Of a stretch of 64,000 bases of DNA, positions 53,797 through 63,237 are shown one piece after another; the first letter of the stretch is position 1; each line of letters begins with the position of its first letter. Position numbers and translations under genes: made by a program. Below the pieces are notes generated by a model. It made no database searches. It saw only the letters and a program-made list of their open reading frames with translations, and had not been told where the DNA came from. The stretch is from Flavihumibacter fluvii (lineage in GTDB: Bacteria > Bacteroidota > Bacteroidia > Chitinophagales > Chitinophagaceae): positions 210,001 through 274,000 of the forward strand of contig NZ_CP092333.1 in NCBI RefSeq assembly GCF_018595675.2. Direction: 5' to 3'.

Positions 53797-55632
53797 TTAT
53801 TCAACCGTAACGCTTTTTGCCAGGTTCCTGGGTTTGTCTACATCCAACCCTTTTGCAATGCCAATATAATAAGCAATTAATTGCATGGGTATAGCATTTA
53901 TGATGGGGGCTATCAGCTCATCGGCATAGGGTACTACAATGAGGTCGTCTGCCAGGGCATTGGCTGCATCGTCACCCTCGCTCACAATAGCAATGATTTT
54001 TCCTTTTCGGGCTTTTATCTCCTGCATGTTGCTTAGGACTTTTTCATGAAAGCTGTCTTTAGTCGCAACAAAAAATACCGGCAGGTTTTCGTCAACCAGT
54101 GCGATCGGACCATGTTTCATTTCAGCGGCAGGATAGCCTTCGGCATGTATGTAGGAAATCTCTTTCAATTTCAATGCCCCTTCAAGGGCAACCGGGAAGT
54201 TATATCCGCGGCCCAGGTAAAGCGCATCGGTGGCATTTTTATACTTCAGTGCCACCTTTTCAATATTGTCTTTATGCAACAAAGCGGCAGCCACTTTTTC
54301 AGGAACTTCATTCAATTCATTCAGCAGGTGCAGGTAACGTTTTTCAGAAAGGGTTCCTTTAAGGTAACCAATCTTCAGTGCCATCATGGTCAATACAACC
54401 AATTGCGCGGTAAATGCTTTTGTGCTGGCCACGCCAATTTCAGGTCCGGCATGCGTATAGGCGCCACCGTGTGAAGTACGTGCAATGGAAGATCCTACAA
54501 CATTCACCACACCAAGAATGATCGCACCTTTTTCCTTTGCACTTTCTATGGCTACCAGTGTGTCTGCGGTTTCACCGCTTTGTGAAATGGCGATGATCAC
54601 ATCACCTTTGTTGATGACAGGGTTCCTGTACCTGAACTCTGAGGCATATTCAACTTCTACGGGAATCCTGGTTACTTCTTCAAAAATATATTCAGCTATG
54701 AGCCCTGCATGCCAGCTGGTGCCGCAGGCTACAATGATGATGCGGTTGGCGCTGATCAATTGCTCTGCATATTGCTGGATACCACTCATGGTAATGGTGC
54801 CGGCTGCTGCATCGAGTCTTCCGCGGAGGCAATCAAAAATGGTATTGGGTTGTTCGAAAATTTCTTTCAGCATGAAATGGTCATAGCCGCCTTTTTCAAT
54901 AGCCGCCAGTTCCATATCGAGTTTTGTGATAAAGGGAGTGATCTTTTCGTTACCCAGGTTCTTCAGGATCAGTTCATCCGATTTAATAATGGCGAGTTCA
55001 TAATCATTTACATACACTACTTCTTTGGTGTATTCAATGATCGGTGATGCATCGCTGGCCAGGAAATGTTCTCCTTTGCCAATACCAATTACAAGTGGGG
55101 ATCCTTTTCTGGCTGCGATAAGGGTATCGGGATTATCTTCATCCAGCACAACAATTACATAGGCACCAACAATGCGTTTCAGTGCTATGCGGATTGCTTC
55201 TTCCAATGCACCGCCATTATTGGTATGGATATCATCTATGAAGTTCAATAAAACCTCCGTGTCAGTATCACTGGTGAATGCATAGCCTTTTTTGATTAGT
55301 TCGGATTTGATCTGTGCATAATTTTCGATGATCCCGTTGTGGATCATGGATAATTTTCCGCTGCGGGACAAGTGGGGGTGGGCATTACGGTCGCAGGGTT
55401 CACCATGCGTTGCCCAGCGGGTATGGCCAATGCCAATATGGGCATGCAGGTCTTTTCCTACCAGCAACTCTTCAAGTTCTGCCACCTTCCCCTGCTTTTT
55501 ATACACTTTGAGGCCGTTATTGATCAATGCTACACCCGAACTGTCATAACCACGATATTCAAGTCTCTTCAATCCTTTCAGGATAACCGGGTAAGCTTCC
55601 CTATGTCCTATATATGCTACGATTCCACACAT
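53797..55632 (-). CDS. glmS: Glutamine-fructose-6-phosphate aminotransferase (isomerising)
   Basis: A 611-residue enzyme with an N-terminal glutaminase domain: the nucleophile Cys (MCGIVAYIG), GYDSSGVA and GHTRWATHG. Two SIS sugar-isomerase domains follow (ACGTSWHAGLIAEYIFEE, quoted in part as ACGTSWHAGLI, and SQSGETADTLVAIESAKE, plus VALEGALKLKEISY). It makes glucosamine-6-phosphate for peptidoglycan and other amino-sugars. There is no glmS ribozyme upstream (122 bases of leader and gap without its conserved core). DUF4954 follows directly. Confidence 0.97.
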   Translation of the reverse strand: MCGIVAYIGHREAYPVILKGLKRLEYRGYDSSGVALINNGLKVYKKQGKVAELEELLVGKDLHAHIGIGHTRWATHGEPCDRNAHPHLSRSGKLSMIHNGIIENYAQIKSELIKKGYAFTSDTDTEVLLNFIDDIHTNNGGALEEAIRIALKRIVGAYVIVVLDEDNPDTLIAARKGSPLVIGIGKGEHFLASDASPIIEYTKEVVYVNDYELAIIKSDELILKNLGNEKITPFITKLDMELAAIEKGGYDHFMLKEIFEQPNTIFDCLRGRLDAAAGTITMSGIQQYAEQLISANRIIIVACGTSWHAGLIAEYIFEEVTRIPVEVEYASEFRYRNPVINKGDVIIAISQSGETADTLVAIESAKEKGAIILGVVNVVGSSIARTSHGGAYTHAGPEIGVASTKAFTAQLVVLTMMALKIGYLKGTLSEKRYLHLLNELNEVPEKVAAALLHKDNIEKVALKYKNATDALYLGRGYNFPVALEGALKLKEISYIHAEGYPAAEMKHGPIALVDENLPVFFVATKDSFHEKVLSNMQEIKARKGKIIAIVSEGDDAANALADDLIVVPYADELIAPIINAIPMQLIAYYIGIAKGLDVDKPRNLAKSVTVE

Positions 55633-55756
55633 AATTTTCAGTTGTCATTAATGAATACCCCCTTGCGCTTTTGCTAAAGCTTCGGCGGAAAAGTTACTTA
55701 TGGGGCAATATTAGGTAATTAAACTATCAGAATATGCCAACGGTTCATCATATAAT

Positions 55757-58096
55757 TTATTGTTTTAATGTCCGTTCAAAAAGGGAATAGATGCGTTTAT
55801 ATTCGTCAGTCCAGCTGCTGGGTTCTACAAATCCATGGTCTTCAAGAGGGTAGGATGCCAGTTCCCAATTTGTTTTTCCCAATTCAATCAGGCGCTGGCT
55901 AAGCCGCACCACGTCTTCAAAATGGACATTGGTATCAATCATGCCATGGCAGATCAGCAGGTTGCCCTGCAGGCCGGCTGCATGGTAAATAGGTGAACTT
56001 CTGCGATAGGCCAGGCTATCGGTAAAAGGTTCATTGAGTATATTGGAGGTATAGCCATGGTTATAATGTGCCCAGTCCGTAACGGGCCTTAAAGCGGCCC
56101 CGGCTGCAAAAGTCCCCGGGCTCGTAAACATAGCCATCAGCGTTATGAATCCGCCATAAGAGCCGCCATATATACCTATGTTTTTTGGGTTGATGCCATA
56201 TTTCCCGGCCAGCAATTTGGCTCCATCGATATGATCGGTAAGGTCTTTGCCGCCCATGAAGCGATAGATACCCGTACGCCAGTTGCGGCCATAGCCTGAG
56301 CTGGCCCGGTAGTCAATATCTAAAACGGTATATCCGTTATCGGCCAGGAGGTTGTGGAACATGTATTCGCGGTAATAACTACTCCACCATTTATGTGCGT
56401 TTTGGAGGTAGCCGGCACCATGAACAAAAATTACCGCTGGTTTAGATGGATGCGGATTTGCAGCGGGGTATAGCCTTGCATATACAGTGGCGCCGTCCCT
56501 TGCTGTAAAGTTGATGAGTTCGGGAACACGCCAGGGATAACCGGAAAATTCTTCACTGGTTGCGTTAAAGGTTAATTGCAGCGGATGACTGCCTGCCTTA
56601 TTATCCTGCAGGTATAATTCCCAGGGTTTGTTGCTATAGGAATAGAGGATGCCCAGTTTTTTTTCATCAGGTGACAGGCTCACCAGGTTTGCCCCGGTCA
56701 TGGCGGTAAGTCGTTCCCTTTGTCCACCTTGGACCGATAGCCGGTAATATTGTTGTTCACCCGGGTGCACTTCATTGGTGGAAATGTAGAAATGTTTTTT
56801 ATCGGCTGAAAGGCGTGCTGATTGCACTTCAAAATTACCTTCTGTTAATGCAACAGCAGCGTTCTCTTTTCTGGAATATACATACAGGTGTGAATAGCCG
56901 GTTTTTTCTGATTGGTACCAGAATTGCTGGTCATTGATCCAGCCATAATTTCCGTAAATACCCGGACCACCGATCCAGGCTGAATCATGTTGGTGGTCGA
57001 GCACAGTAAGCGTAGCGTCTTTACCGGATAACAACATCAGCCAGCGGTCTTTATGATCTATTGAACGGATATCCACCACAGCATAAGGTGCAGCAGGTGC
57101 CCATTTTACGCTGGTGAAATTAATTTTCCTCACAGGGGGCTCTGCCAGTTTTATGGCAAAATCGGGCTGGTTCCTGATACCGGGAAGGGAATCTGTACGG
57201 ATGGTATAAATTGTGTCAGCATATCGGTCATACAAAAATAATTCCTGGCTGCCAGGTGGTTCGCCCACTTTCGTCCGGCTGGGAATTTCTTCTGTAAAGC
57301 CTGATAAAGTGACATAAGCAGGAACAAATGTTTTCCTTGCACCGGATGCATCCCTGTTAAGCTGGTAAGTAATGAATTGGCCATCTTCACTGAGTTCCAG
57401 GTCATCCAGCTCCTTGTCCTCAATATAAATGGTGCGCAAGGGTTTGATGGTTGATTTTTTTTGGAGGGAATCTTCGAGGTCCTTTTTGTTTTTCCTTTTC
57501 CTGAGCACATCAAATGTTGCCAGTTGGTCTTCTTTCAACCATTTTTCCTGCTCATTGCTATTGTCTTTTTTGCTATTCTTTGATGGGTTATCACCGGATC
57601 TTATATTACTTAACTGTGTTATTTCACCAGACCGGATATCCCAGGAAAACAGGTTGAGGTCACGGCGGTAAATTATTTTGCTGTCCCCAAAACCGAACCT
57701 GGACTGGTATTCAGCATCCGTGGTTTGTGTAATTCTTTTTCGAACGCCGGACTTTTTTTCGACATAGTAAATGTCACCGTCTTTACTGTACGTGTAGGCC
57801 GTATTTGATACGTTGTACTTCAGGCTGGATTGCGGAACAAGGGTCTGGCGCATGGCCAGGTCAGCTTTTATGATCCCTGGTTTTCCGGGTTGTATAAAAT
57901 ACAGCGAATCACTCATTGCTTTTTCGGGATTCCAGTAGAAGTACAGTTTGCCATCTTCTGACCAGAATGGATTAGATGGGGAGCTGCCGATCCATTTAGG
58001 ATCACGCATAATTTTTTCAACGGTAAGCACCGGTTTTTGCTGCGCCATAAGGCCCAGGGTCAACGAAAAGGCCAGCAGTAAACTAATAGATTTCAT
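55757..58096 (-). CDS. S9-family peptidase (dipeptidyl peptidase IV-like)
   Basis: A 779-residue protein with a signal peptide (SLTLGLMAQQ). The N-terminal region is a beta-propeller, the C-terminal about 250 residues form the alpha/beta-hydrolase. The triad is Ser646 (GGSYGGF), Asp721 (GMIDTNVH) and His754 (EDHGF). S9 peptidases remove dipeptides or cut after proline in oligopeptides. It is probably periplasmic. It follows mgtE after 31 bases on the same strand. Confidence 0.92.
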   Translation of the reverse strand: MKSISLLLAFSLTLGLMAQQKPVLTVEKIMRDPKWIGSSPSNPFWSEDGKLYFYWNPEKAMSDSLYFIQPGKPGIIKADLAMRQTLVPQSSLKYNVSNTAYTYSKDGDIYYVEKKSGVRKRITQTTDAEYQSRFGFGDSKIIYRRDLNLFSWDIRSGEITQLSNIRSGDNPSKNSKKDNSNEQEKWLKEDQLATFDVLRKRKNKKDLEDSLQKKSTIKPLRTIYIEDKELDDLELSEDGQFITYQLNRDASGARKTFVPAYVTLSGFTEEIPSRTKVGEPPGSQELFLYDRYADTIYTIRTDSLPGIRNQPDFAIKLAEPPVRKINFTSVKWAPAAPYAVVDIRSIDHKDRWLMLLSGKDATLTVLDHQHDSAWIGGPGIYGNYGWINDQQFWYQSEKTGYSHLYVYSRKENAAVALTEGNFEVQSARLSADKKHFYISTNEVHPGEQQYYRLSVQGGQRERLTAMTGANLVSLSPDEKKLGILYSYSNKPWELYLQDNKAGSHPLQLTFNATSEEFSGYPWRVPELINFTARDGATVYARLYPAANPHPSKPAVIFVHGAGYLQNAHKWWSSYYREYMFHNLLADNGYTVLDIDYRASSGYGRNWRTGIYRFMGGKDLTDHIDGAKLLAGKYGINPKNIGIYGGSYGGFITLMAMFTSPGTFAAGAALRPVTDWAHYNHGYTSNILNEPFTDSLAYRRSSPIYHAAGLQGNLLICHGMIDTNVHFEDVVRLSQRLIELGKTNWELASYPLEDHGFVEPSSWTDEYKRIYSLFERTLKQ

Positions 58097-58127
58097 GAGT
58101 TATAATACGATTGAAATATTGGCGTTT

Positions 58128-59522
58128 TTATAAAAGGATTCCCCTTAAGAAAAAATAGGCGAAGGAAAAATAAATGATCAGTCCGGTCACATCCACCAGT
58201 GTAGCTACGAAGGGGGCAGAGGATACTGCAGGGTCTGCGCCGGCCCTTTTCAATACAATCGGCAACATGGAACCACTTAAGGTGCCCCACAAGACTACTC
58301 CCACCAGGGAAAAGCCAACCGTAAAGGCGATGGCTAAATAATGATCACCATAAACTTGCGGGAAAAACTGGGACCATAAAATTACACGGGCGAAACCGAT
58401 GAGTCCAAGCACGGATCCCAACAGGAGCCCCGATAAAATTTCGCGTCTCAGCACCCGCCACCAATCAGAAATGGTAATTTCCCCAACAGCCATTGCCTGG
58501 ATAATCAGTGTCGATGCCTGGGAGCCGCTGTTACCACCACTTGATATAATCAGTGGAACGAAAAGCGCGAGCACAACAGCTTTTGAGATCTCATCTTCGA
58601 AATAGCCCATAGCCGTAGCCGTTAGCATCTCGCCAATGAATAAGACCACCATCCAGACAACCCTTTTTTTGAATAATTTCAGTAGGGGGATTTCCAGGTA
58701 GGGTTCATCGAGGGCTTCGGTTCCCCCGATTTTCTGGATGTCTTCACTGAATTCTTCACTGGCCACCCACAACACGTCATCGATGGTAACGATACCGAGC
58801 AGGAGGTTGTGGTCATCCAATACCGGCAGGGCCATGCGGTTATTCATTTTGAAAATCTGGTTGGCCACTTCCTGGTCGTCTGTCACCTTCAGGGCAATAT
58901 ACCGGTTGTCTATGATTTCACTCACGATGCGGTCCGGGCTGGCCAGGATGACTTCCCTGATCCGCATATCATCAACAAATTCACCTTTATCATTCACCAC
59001 ATAGATCACATCAATGGTTTCGCTGTCGCGGCCCACTTCGCGGATATGTTCCAGCACTTCACCCAGGGTCCAGTCAGTATTCACAGCAATATAATCGGGC
59101 GTCATCAGGCGACCTACGCTGCCTTCGGGATAACCCAGCAGGGATAACGTGATCTTTCTTTCTTCAGGATTCAGCGTTTTGATCAATTCCTTAACGACCT
59201 CGCTGGGCAATTCTTCGAGGAAGGCCGTACGGTCATCGGCGGGCAATTCATTCAGTAGCTCAGCTGATTTTAAAGGAGGTAATTCCTGTATGACATCTTT
59301 CTGCACAGATACATCCAGTATTTTAAACACACTGGCCGCCCGGTGGGTACTCATATTGCCGATGATCTGGCTGGCATATTCGTCATACTCATTCACCAGT
59401 TCAGCCACATCACTGATATTCTGGTTATTCAGGAATTCCCGGATACGCAGTTTGTCCTCCAGGTGAATGATAGATTCAAACTGTTCGCTTAGTGTTAATG
59501 GGGTTTCCAGTTCTTCAGGCAT
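58128..59522 (-). CDS. mgtE: Magnesium transporter MgtE
   Basis: A 464-residue protein. The N-terminal domain (about 1-130) has helical MgtE_N repeats (LLNELPADDRTAFLEELP, quoted as in the sequence). Two CBS domains follow (about 140-265; MTPDYIAVNTDWTLGEVL and VLDDHNLLLGIVTIDDVL). A C-terminal membrane domain of about five helices (285-464) includes FVPLIISSGGNSGSQASTL (quoted in part as SGGNSGSQASTL), the ion path. It imports Mg ions and closes at high intracellular Mg. The -7 box TATTTTTG ends 4 bases before the ATG, so the mRNA may be leaderless. Confidence 0.95.
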   Translation of the reverse strand: MPEELETPLTLSEQFESIIHLEDKLRIREFLNNQNISDVAELVNEYDEYASQIIGNMSTHRAASVFKILDVSVQKDVIQELPPLKSAELLNELPADDRTAFLEELPSEVVKELIKTLNPEERKITLSLLGYPEGSVGRLMTPDYIAVNTDWTLGEVLEHIREVGRDSETIDVIYVVNDKGEFVDDMRIREVILASPDRIVSEIIDNRYIALKVTDDQEVANQIFKMNNRMALPVLDDHNLLLGIVTIDDVLWVASEEFSEDIQKIGGTEALDEPYLEIPLLKLFKKRVVWMVVLFIGEMLTATAMGYFEDEISKAVVLALFVPLIISSGGNSGSQASTLIIQAMAVGEITISDWWRVLRREILSGLLLGSVLGLIGFARVILWSQFFPQVYGDHYLAIAFTVGFSLVGVVLWGTLSGSMLPIVLKRAGADPAVSSAPFVATLVDVTGLIIYFSFAYFFLRGILL

Positions 59523-59526
59523 AGGT

Positions 59527-59534
59527 CAAAAATA
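59527..59534 (-). promoter_or_regulatory. -7 promoter box of mgtE
   Basis: TATTTTTG on the minus strand, an exact TAnnTTTG match, four bases before the ATG at 59522. The mRNA would be leaderless or nearly so. Confidence 0.5.
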
Positions 59535-59559
59535 CCAACTTAGCCCTTTATATTGTGGT

Positions 59560-59943
59560 ATGATTTTACCCTGCTTGCTGGTGGCACCCACCAAGACGAT
59601 GGGTAGAGGTGTTTTCACAACGGAAGCCCTCCCTGTCAATACAGTTATTGAGATCAGTCCGGTAATCGTTTTGTCGGCCAGTGACCGGTTATTGGTGGAC
59701 CAGACCAGTCTGTGCAATTATGTGTTTGAATGGGGCGAGGACCGCAAACAATGTTGCATGGCCCTTGGATATGTACCTGTATATAACCATGCATATGCCA
59801 GTAATTGTGAATATGAAATGGATTTTGAGGCGGAACTCATCCGGATTACTACAGTGCGGGATATTGCTGCCGGGGAAGAATTATACATCAATTATAATGG
59901 AGACTGGGATGATGTGACGCCATTATGGTTTGATGCGCACTAG
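59560..59943 (+). CDS. SET-domain protein
   Basis: A 127-residue protein starting at MILPCLLVA (59560); the frame is open to 59467 but that lies inside the mgtE gene on the other strand. It has the minimal SET fold: MGRGVFTTEALP (SAM-binding loop), YNHAYASNCEY (the NH-C motif) and AAGEELYINYNGDW (the GEELxxxY motif). SET domains transfer methyl groups to lysine in proteins; bacterial examples have poorly known targets. It has no pre- or post-SET domain. It is divergent from mgtE across 37 bases and convergent with the DUF4403 gene (4-base overlap of stops). Confidence 0.88.
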   Translation: MILPCLLVAPTKTMGRGVFTTEALPVNTVIEISPVIVLSASDRLLVDQTSLCNYVFEWGEDRKQCCMALGYVPVYNHAYASNCEYEMDFEAELIRITTVRDIAAGEELYINYNGDWDDVTPLWFDAH

Positions 59944-61367
59944 TTTCCCTGAAGTTGCGCAATCACCAGGCTGGCATTTCCTGTAACATTGGTCTGCACC
60001 TGCACATTATCTTTATTTATAACAAGCCCGGTTAGCCGAAGTTGGGTCGTTCCGCCTGTAAGGTTAATGCCTTCAGTAACCTTACGGTTGAATTGCGCAT
60101 CTATACGGGATTTGTTTTTCAGGTACAATTCTGCAACATTTACTTTTGCCTGTTTGCGAAGGTTTTCAAGGATCTGGTGGTTGAAAAATGTTTTGCCCAG
60201 TTGCAGGGTGATACTCGATGAATTCAGGTCATATTCCAGGTCGGGAACCGTGATGGTTTGTGTGAGGATGTCTAGTTCCGGACTGCCTTTCAGGAAAAGT
60301 GTGCCTTTTTTTGAGCCAATAAAACTGATCCTGAATTCAACCTGGTAATTATCGAGTCCGCGTACCTTAACATCAGCGATTTTTATTTTTTCCCCTTTCA
60401 CATCAAATTCCCGGTTACGCAGCGTCCTGGTAAGCAGTGTGTCTATGGTGTTGTAATCGTAGATCGCATTGGCGTGAAGGGTAAATCCATTACCGACGAT
60501 ATTGCCCTTTAAAGGCGGCAGGTGGCGGGAGATACTGTAATTAATACTATCTGAACTGATTTCCGGGAAACAGGAAATGCCTGCAATAAAGGATAATGTA
60601 TCGGCAGCGAAATTTACGGGACCGAGGTTCAGTTCATTAGCATTCAGGTTAAGGTAGCCATAAGTGCTTAGCGGTATTTTTTTTCCTGCTTTTTCAGCAA
60701 TGGGCAATAGTGAGCTATCGAAATTCAAGGCCCGGATCATGGCATCGATATTTTTTCCGTATGCATTCACGGATGCGGCAATACTATCCAGAATTTGCGG
60801 GGTTACATCATTTTTGAAAACAGTCACCAGGCATTTATCAACAGGAAGCACATTGCCTGTCCGGGTAAAAGTCTGCAGGTGGTAATCCGGGGTGAATTGC
60901 AGGTCGGAAACCAGGTTGATATTAACCCGCCGCATTGGTTCATTTCCAAAACCGCAACTGCCGTTTACCCAGGGGTATACCGCCTGGTTCATAACACAAA
61001 CCGTTTTGCTGCCTGCGATCTGGTAGTTGCCGTTCATGGTCACGGAAATCCTGTTGTTCGTGCAGGAGAATTGAAATGCCGATCGTACAAAACGGTATTT
61101 GTACCGGAAATCACAGCTGCTGTTGATATAGTCAGGCCAACCGGTTGAGGTGATCTCTTTTGGCGCCAGTTTTTCAGCCTGCACCAAAAAAGGACGGATA
61201 GCAATCTTAACCGGCAGGTTCAATACCGACTCTGGAAGCGGTGGCAGCGTTTTATGCACTGGTGCGGGCCGGGGAGGTTGACTGCTAGTGGTTTTCCTGG
61301 AAGGTGAGCAGGCCGTTAGTAATCCGATCAACAAACAGGTAAGGAAAATAAATTTTCGGTTAATCAT
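59940..61367 (-). CDS. DUF4403-family lipoprotein
   Basis: A 475-residue protein from MINRKFIF at 61367; the frame is open to 61463 but inside the bestrophin gene. A lipoprotein signal (FIFLTCLLIGLLTAC) ends at a lipobox Cys. A Pro-rich linker (TTSSQPPRPAPVHKTLPP) follows, then DUF4403 repeats (VKIAIRPFLVQAEKLAPKEI at about 55-75, quoted as in the sequence in part). The domain resembles duplicated lipid-binding-like (SMP/TULIP) folds; this resemblance is a guess. It overlaps the bestrophin gene by 8 bases, so it is co-translated with it. Confidence 0.85.
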   Translation of the reverse strand: MINRKFIFLTCLLIGLLTACSPSRKTTSSQPPRPAPVHKTLPPLPESVLNLPVKIAIRPFLVQAEKLAPKEITSTGWPDYINSSCDFRYKYRFVRSAFQFSCTNNRISVTMNGNYQIAGSKTVCVMNQAVYPWVNGSCGFGNEPMRRVNINLVSDLQFTPDYHLQTFTRTGNVLPVDKCLVTVFKNDVTPQILDSIAASVNAYGKNIDAMIRALNFDSSLLPIAEKAGKKIPLSTYGYLNLNANELNLGPVNFAADTLSFIAGISCFPEISSDSINYSISRHLPPLKGNIVGNGFTLHANAIYDYNTIDTLLTRTLRNREFDVKGEKIKIADVKVRGLDNYQVEFRISFIGSKKGTLFLKGSPELDILTQTITVPDLEYDLNSSSITLQLGKTFFNHQILENLRKQAKVNVAELYLKNKSRIDAQFNRKVTEGINLTGGTTQLRLTGLVINKDNVQVQTNVTGNASLVIAQLQGN

Positions 61368-62250
61368 GACTGGGGGTAAGGATTTCAGTGATGTGGACCC
61401 GGATATTTTCTGCGATCTTTTCTGTCGGCACATCATTGGCATCACCACCGAAAGGTTCTTCAATTTCTTCCGCGATCAGTTCAAGGCTGGCTAATACATA
61501 AAATACAAATGCCACCACCGGTATCACCAGGTAACCAAGGTTGAATACAAACCCGATTGGCAGGGTGAGCACATAGATGGAAATGAATTTTTTGATGAAT
61601 ACACTGTAAGAATACGGGATGGGTGTATTCTTGATACGTTCACAGGCACCACAGATATCGGTGAAAGACAGCAATTCATTATTCAGCAGGATCAGTTGGT
61701 CACCGGTAAGGATGTTTTTTTTGTACAGTTCCTGGATGCGATTCATGATTAGTGTGGCCACCTGGTTGGGCAGGTGACGGCTGGCATCAACCGCAAGTTC
61801 AGGGTGGTCTATTTCATCCAGGGCCAGGCGTGTGGTTTCAGAACGCAGGTGATCGCGTAGCATACTGGCATAGAGGGAAATCGCCTTACGGAAAAAATTC
61901 CGGTTCACCTTGTCGTCTTCAGGTAACATTGCGTTCAGCTTGATGGCAAGGTTCCTGGAGTTATTTGTGAGTGCGCCCCATAGCTTACGGCCTTCCCACC
62001 AGCGGTCGTAAGCAGTGTTGGTACGAAAAACCAGTAACATGGAAATAGCAAATCCCAGCAGGCTGTGCATGAGGGATATATTGCGCAGATGGGTATTCTC
62101 AGACAGGTTAAAGATCTCAACTTCGAGATAGGCTATGAGCCAGGAATAAAAGCTGATGGCAAGGATCAGCGGCATCAATTTCCTGATCGTGTCTGCCTTA
62201 TTAAACCGGAAGAGGACTGCCAGCCAGTCCTTCGTATTATAACTGATCAT
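61360..62250 (-). CDS. Bestrophin-family anion channel
   Basis: A 296-residue membrane protein of the bestrophin/UPF0187 family. Its hallmark AYDRWWEGRKLWGALTNNSR lies at about 80-99, with further helices at about 25-50, 65-82, 210-240. Bacterial bestrophins form pentameric anion channels, though the native ion is not certain. The start (62250) overlaps the fmt stop by 4 bases (ATGA), and it is followed by the DUF4403 gene. Confidence 0.92.
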   Translation of the reverse strand: MISYNTKDWLAVLFRFNKADTIRKLMPLILAISFYSWLIAYLEVEIFNLSENTHLRNISLMHSLLGFAISMLLVFRTNTAYDRWWEGRKLWGALTNNSRNLAIKLNAMLPEDDKVNRNFFRKAISLYASMLRDHLRSETTRLALDEIDHPELAVDASRHLPNQVATLIMNRIQELYKKNILTGDQLILLNNELLSFTDICGACERIKNTPIPYSYSVFIKKFISIYVLTLPIGFVFNLGYLVIPVVAFVFYVLASLELIAEEIEEPFGGDANDVPTEKIAENIRVHITEILTPSHD

Positions 62251-63203
62251 AAGGATGCATCATTTTTTACAAAGCGGTAACCGCGAAGGAAATCTTCTAC
62301 AGGCATTCTTTTTTTGCCTTGCAATTGAATATCCTTAACATGAATATAGCCATCAGCGGCTGCAAATTTCAATCCTGTTTTATGATCGGTAACGTAAGCA
62401 CCCGGCGTTTCGGCAGGTTGGGTGTGTTCTTTTGCGGCGGAAAATATTTTCAGGACTTTCCCATCCAGGAAGGTGTAAGCGGCAGGATAGGGTGATAGTC
62501 CACGGATGAGGTTATAAATGGTGTCAATGGATTCATCCCAATTGATCTCACAGGTTTCGGTGAAGATCTTTGGGGCTAGGCGAACCAGTAAGGGATCAAT
62601 TTCCAGCATACTTTGGGTGATTTCCTCCAATTGGCCTGCTGCCAGTTGTTGAATGGTCTCCAGTAATAGTCCGGCGCCTAATAGTTTCATGCGGTCATGC
62701 AGGGAGCCTGCATTTTCATTTTTGCCGATATCCAGTTTGGCATGCATCAGGATATTGCCGGTATCAATTTCATGGCGCAGTTTGAAAGTGGTTACGCCGG
62801 TTTCTTCTTCGCCATTGATGATGGCCCAGTTAATTGGGGCGGCACCCCGGTATTGGGGCAATAATGAACCATGCACATTGATGGTACCCAGGGGTGGCAT
62901 ATTCCAGACCACTTCGGGCAACATGCGGAATGCGACTACGACCTGCAGGTCGGCTTTCAGGTTCCGAAGCTGTTGAATGAAGCCAGGATCTTTCAATTTT
63001 GGCGGTTGCAGGATATTCAGTTGGTGGCTCAGGGCATATTGTTTCACTGCACTTTGCTGAAGTTGCATGCCTCTTCCACCGGGCTTATCGGGTGCGGTAA
63101 TAACGCCCACGATTTTACAACCACCCTGCACCAGGGCGTCCAGGGAAGCCACGGCAAATTCGGGTGTACCCATGAAAACGATGCGTAGCTGTCGATAATC
63201 CAT
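62247..63203 (-). CDS. fmt: Methionyl-tRNA formyltransferase
   Basis: A 318-residue enzyme. The formyltransferase domain has MDYRQLRIVFMGTPEFAVASL, HGSLLPQYRGAAPINWAIINGE (the catalytic Asn/His/Asp region, quoted in part as HGSLLPQYRGAAPI) and TGVTTFKLRHEIDTGNIL (in part TGVTTFKLRHEIDTG). The C-terminal domain recognises the acceptor stem of initiator tRNA; it pairs functionally with the tRNA-fMet gene at 46454. It is the first gene of fmt-bestrophin-DUF4403. A -7 box TAATTTTG ends 4 bases before the ATG. Confidence 0.97.
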   Translation of the reverse strand: MDYRQLRIVFMGTPEFAVASLDALVQGGCKIVGVITAPDKPGGRGMQLQQSAVKQYALSHQLNILQPPKLKDPGFIQQLRNLKADLQVVVAFRMLPEVVWNMPPLGTINVHGSLLPQYRGAAPINWAIINGEEETGVTTFKLRHEIDTGNILMHAKLDIGKNENAGSLHDRMKLLGAGLLLETIQQLAAGQLEEITQSMLEIDPLLVRLAPKIFTETCEINWDESIDTIYNLIRGLSPYPAAYTFLDGKVLKIFSAAKEHTQPAETPGAYVTDHKTGLKFAAADGYIHVKDIQLQGKKRMPVEDFLRGYRFVKNDASL

Positions 63204-63207
63204 GGCA

Positions 63208-63215
63208 CAAAATTA
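63208..63215 (-). promoter_or_regulatory. -7 promoter box of fmt
   Basis: TAATTTTG on the minus strand, an exact TAnnTTTG match, four bases before the ATG at 63203. Leaderless transcription is implied. Confidence 0.5.
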
Positions 63216-63237
63216 CAATACAGGTAGTGATTCACCT

